From the NCBI GenBank assembly GCA_964036665.1, contig OZ038528.1, positions 10,360,501-10,424,500 on the forward strand: DNA of 64,000 nt, given 5' to 3'. Every line of letters starts with the position of its first letter. Positions within the stretch are counted from its first letter, which is position 1. Under the pieces are notes generated by a model. It saw nothing but the letters and a program-made list of their open reading frames with translations, searched no databases and was not told the origin of the DNA. The stretch comes from Gordius sp. MW1 (lineage: Eukaryota > Nematomorpha > Gordioida > Gordea > Gordiidae). The translations under genes and the position numbers were made by a program. Positions 63,668-64,000 of the stretch are shown here, one piece after another.

Positions 63668-64000
63668 ATGATAAATAAATATTTTTCGACCTCAAAATTT
63701 TTTCATTTTTTTCGTTTCAACCATATCGCCCCTATGAAAGTTTTCGATATCAGAGGTGAATTCCGTAAAAAAAAATTTTTTTGATCAGTCATCAAAAATT
63801 ACTAACTTTAAATCACGATCGCATAGAGCTTGTTTCACAAAAACTAGAGACACGCTTAGAAAGCGATATTGAAACTATCTAAACGCAACACGAAAATCTT
63901 ATATTCTCTCCTAAAACTTCGCCTCGTGCAAAAATTCTTATCGAGATTCTAACAAGGACATAATGCTAAGAATATTTCCTAACTTTTTAAGATTTTTTCA
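63668..64000. repeat. Last unit, cut by the window edge
   Basis: The unit is the counterpart of 15410, with ATGATAAATAAATATTTTTCG and CGCCCCTATG, and is preceded by CCCTTTTGAAAG in both. It ends in CCTAACTTTTTAAGATTTTTTCA, the approach to a unit of the 15761 kind, so the array continues to the right. Confidence 0.93.

Larger units (their letters stand above)
1..64000. repeat. Satellite DNA array, ~344-bp monomer, head to tail
   Basis: The window is filled end to end by tandem copies of one monomer. I located 186 copies of the landmark that follows CTTTCGAAAG (or a variant); mean spacing from 61 to 63668 is 343.8 bp. All copies lie in the same orientation and I found no inversion, spacer or inserted unique sequence. 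Units share long invariant stretches, such as CAGCCCCCTTTCG and CTAGAGACACGCTTAGAAAG, and differ mostly in A/T-tract lengths, a 9-bp indel next to CGATCG and the tail before CTTATCGAG. Neighbouring units are less alike than units several positions apart, which defines higher-order repeats. By knowledge of such arrays this is eukaryotic heterochromatin, possibly centromeric or pericentromeric; the sequence alone cannot show centromere function. Species and satellite family are not recognised. Confidence 0.98.
56568..64000. repeat. Block 12: rearranged copy of about 6.6-15.8 kb
   Basis: Units at 56568, 56911, 57260, 57604, 57928, 58271, 58621, 58955, 59303, 59627, 59969, 60312, 60653, 60995, 61318, 61657, 61998, 62342, 62686, 63038, 63346 and 63668. 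The units to 59627 are of the eight-unit block classes (6600, 6943, 7293, 6277 and 7617 types) in altered order. From 59969 on they follow 11327-15410 in order, with offsets of 48642, 48641, 48289, 48288, 48276 and 48258 as indels accumulate. Missing here are the counterparts of 10641 and 10985 (two units) and of 12354 (one unit). The window ends inside the counterpart of the unit before 15761. Confidence 0.9.

Noticed and set aside
1..64000. CRISPR array.
   Set aside because: The whole unit is repeated and there are no unique spacers; the period of ~344 bp and the absence of cas genes do not fit.
1..64000. Transposable element or insertion within the array.
   Set aside because: No unit is interrupted by unrelated sequence. 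All spacing changes are explained by small deletions or whole-monomer steps; no terminal repeats, target-site duplications or transposase frames are seen.
1..64000. Internal ~172-bp half-unit ancestry.
   Set aside because: The halves share A/T tracts but no consistent alignable sequence by eye. A sensitive self-alignment of the consensus would settle it.
1..64000. Promoters, terminators or replication origins suggested by T-runs and TATA-like strings.
   Set aside because: At ~29% G+C such strings are expected by chance and recur in every unit; nothing marks a specific site.
1..64000. Inverted segments or strand switches within the array.
   Set aside because: Every landmark is on the given strand, including across all block joints.
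1..64000. Bacterial or phage origin with a new defence or toxin system.
   Set aside because: There are no genes at all, and a 64-kb homogeneous satellite with HORs has no bacterial parallel I know of. The eukaryotic reading is much stronger.

Overview
The whole 64-kb window is one AT-rich satellite DNA array. It has no unique sequence and no supportable gene, RNA gene, transposon or CRISPR array. A monomer of about 344 bp (I see 308 to 353 bp) is repeated head to tail in one orientation. I count 186 unit landmarks, the first at 61 and the last at 63668. The array runs off both ends of the window. By hand count the first unit is about 29% G+C, yet it is CpG-rich (12 CpG where base composition predicts about 7). 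Long homogeneous satellite arrays with multi-monomer higher-order repeats (HORs) are typical of eukaryotic (peri)centromeric or other heterochromatin. Undepleted CpG suggests an organism with little germline CpG methylation, such as many invertebrates. That is inference; I do not recognise the satellite family or the species.

Units are given by landmark: the A of the ATG-like triplet that lies 4 bases after the palindrome CTTTCGAAAG. Class names used below: B, short unit lacking the CATTTTTTT stretch, with GATTTCAG and AATCAGGATCGC; C, ATGAAAAATAATA start, CGTTCAACC and a 9-bp-deleted GATCGTG; Z and C', AATCCCG plus CATAGAGGTTTC; D, CAGCCATCTTTCG upstream and CACAAAACTAG; E and I, ATGATAAAT start (E with CCATATAGCC, I with ACCTACAAA); Y, ATGAAATATAAT; Q, CAGCTCCC upstream, ATGCAAAATAAT start, AGAAACCGAT tail; P, short unit with TTTTTGATTTCAG; A, TTTTTTTAGACCTC and GATCTCATAG.

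Layout: 61-5620, four- and five-unit HORs; 5621-10984, an eight-unit 2682-bp block in two tandem copies, followed by one more pair of units to 11669; 11670-17152, mixed units; 17153-20951, B-C'-D-E-Q cycles; 20952-33732, an eight-class cycle C-B-I-Z-Y-Q-P-A present in complete, shortened and expanded forms; 33733-39917, a nine-unit block of about 3089 bp in two tandem copies; 39918-42663, transition; 42664-46825, a six-unit 2081-bp block in two copies; 46826-50976, mixed; 50977-54469, a five-unit 1743/1750-bp block in two copies; 54470-56567, a partial copy of 47.2-50.3 kb; 56568-64000, a rearranged copy of about 6.6-15.8 kb.

The left 16 kb and right 17 kb therefore echo each other at offsets of about 47-53 kb, so the window spans slightly more than one period of a very large duplication. 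Small private deletions and hybrid monomers record repeated unequal crossing over. Short open frames of 61-70 codons recur in many units but shift frame between units and look like satellite by-products. The unusual content here is the layered HOR architecture, the recombinant junctions and a few conserved dyad motifs. I see no gene system.
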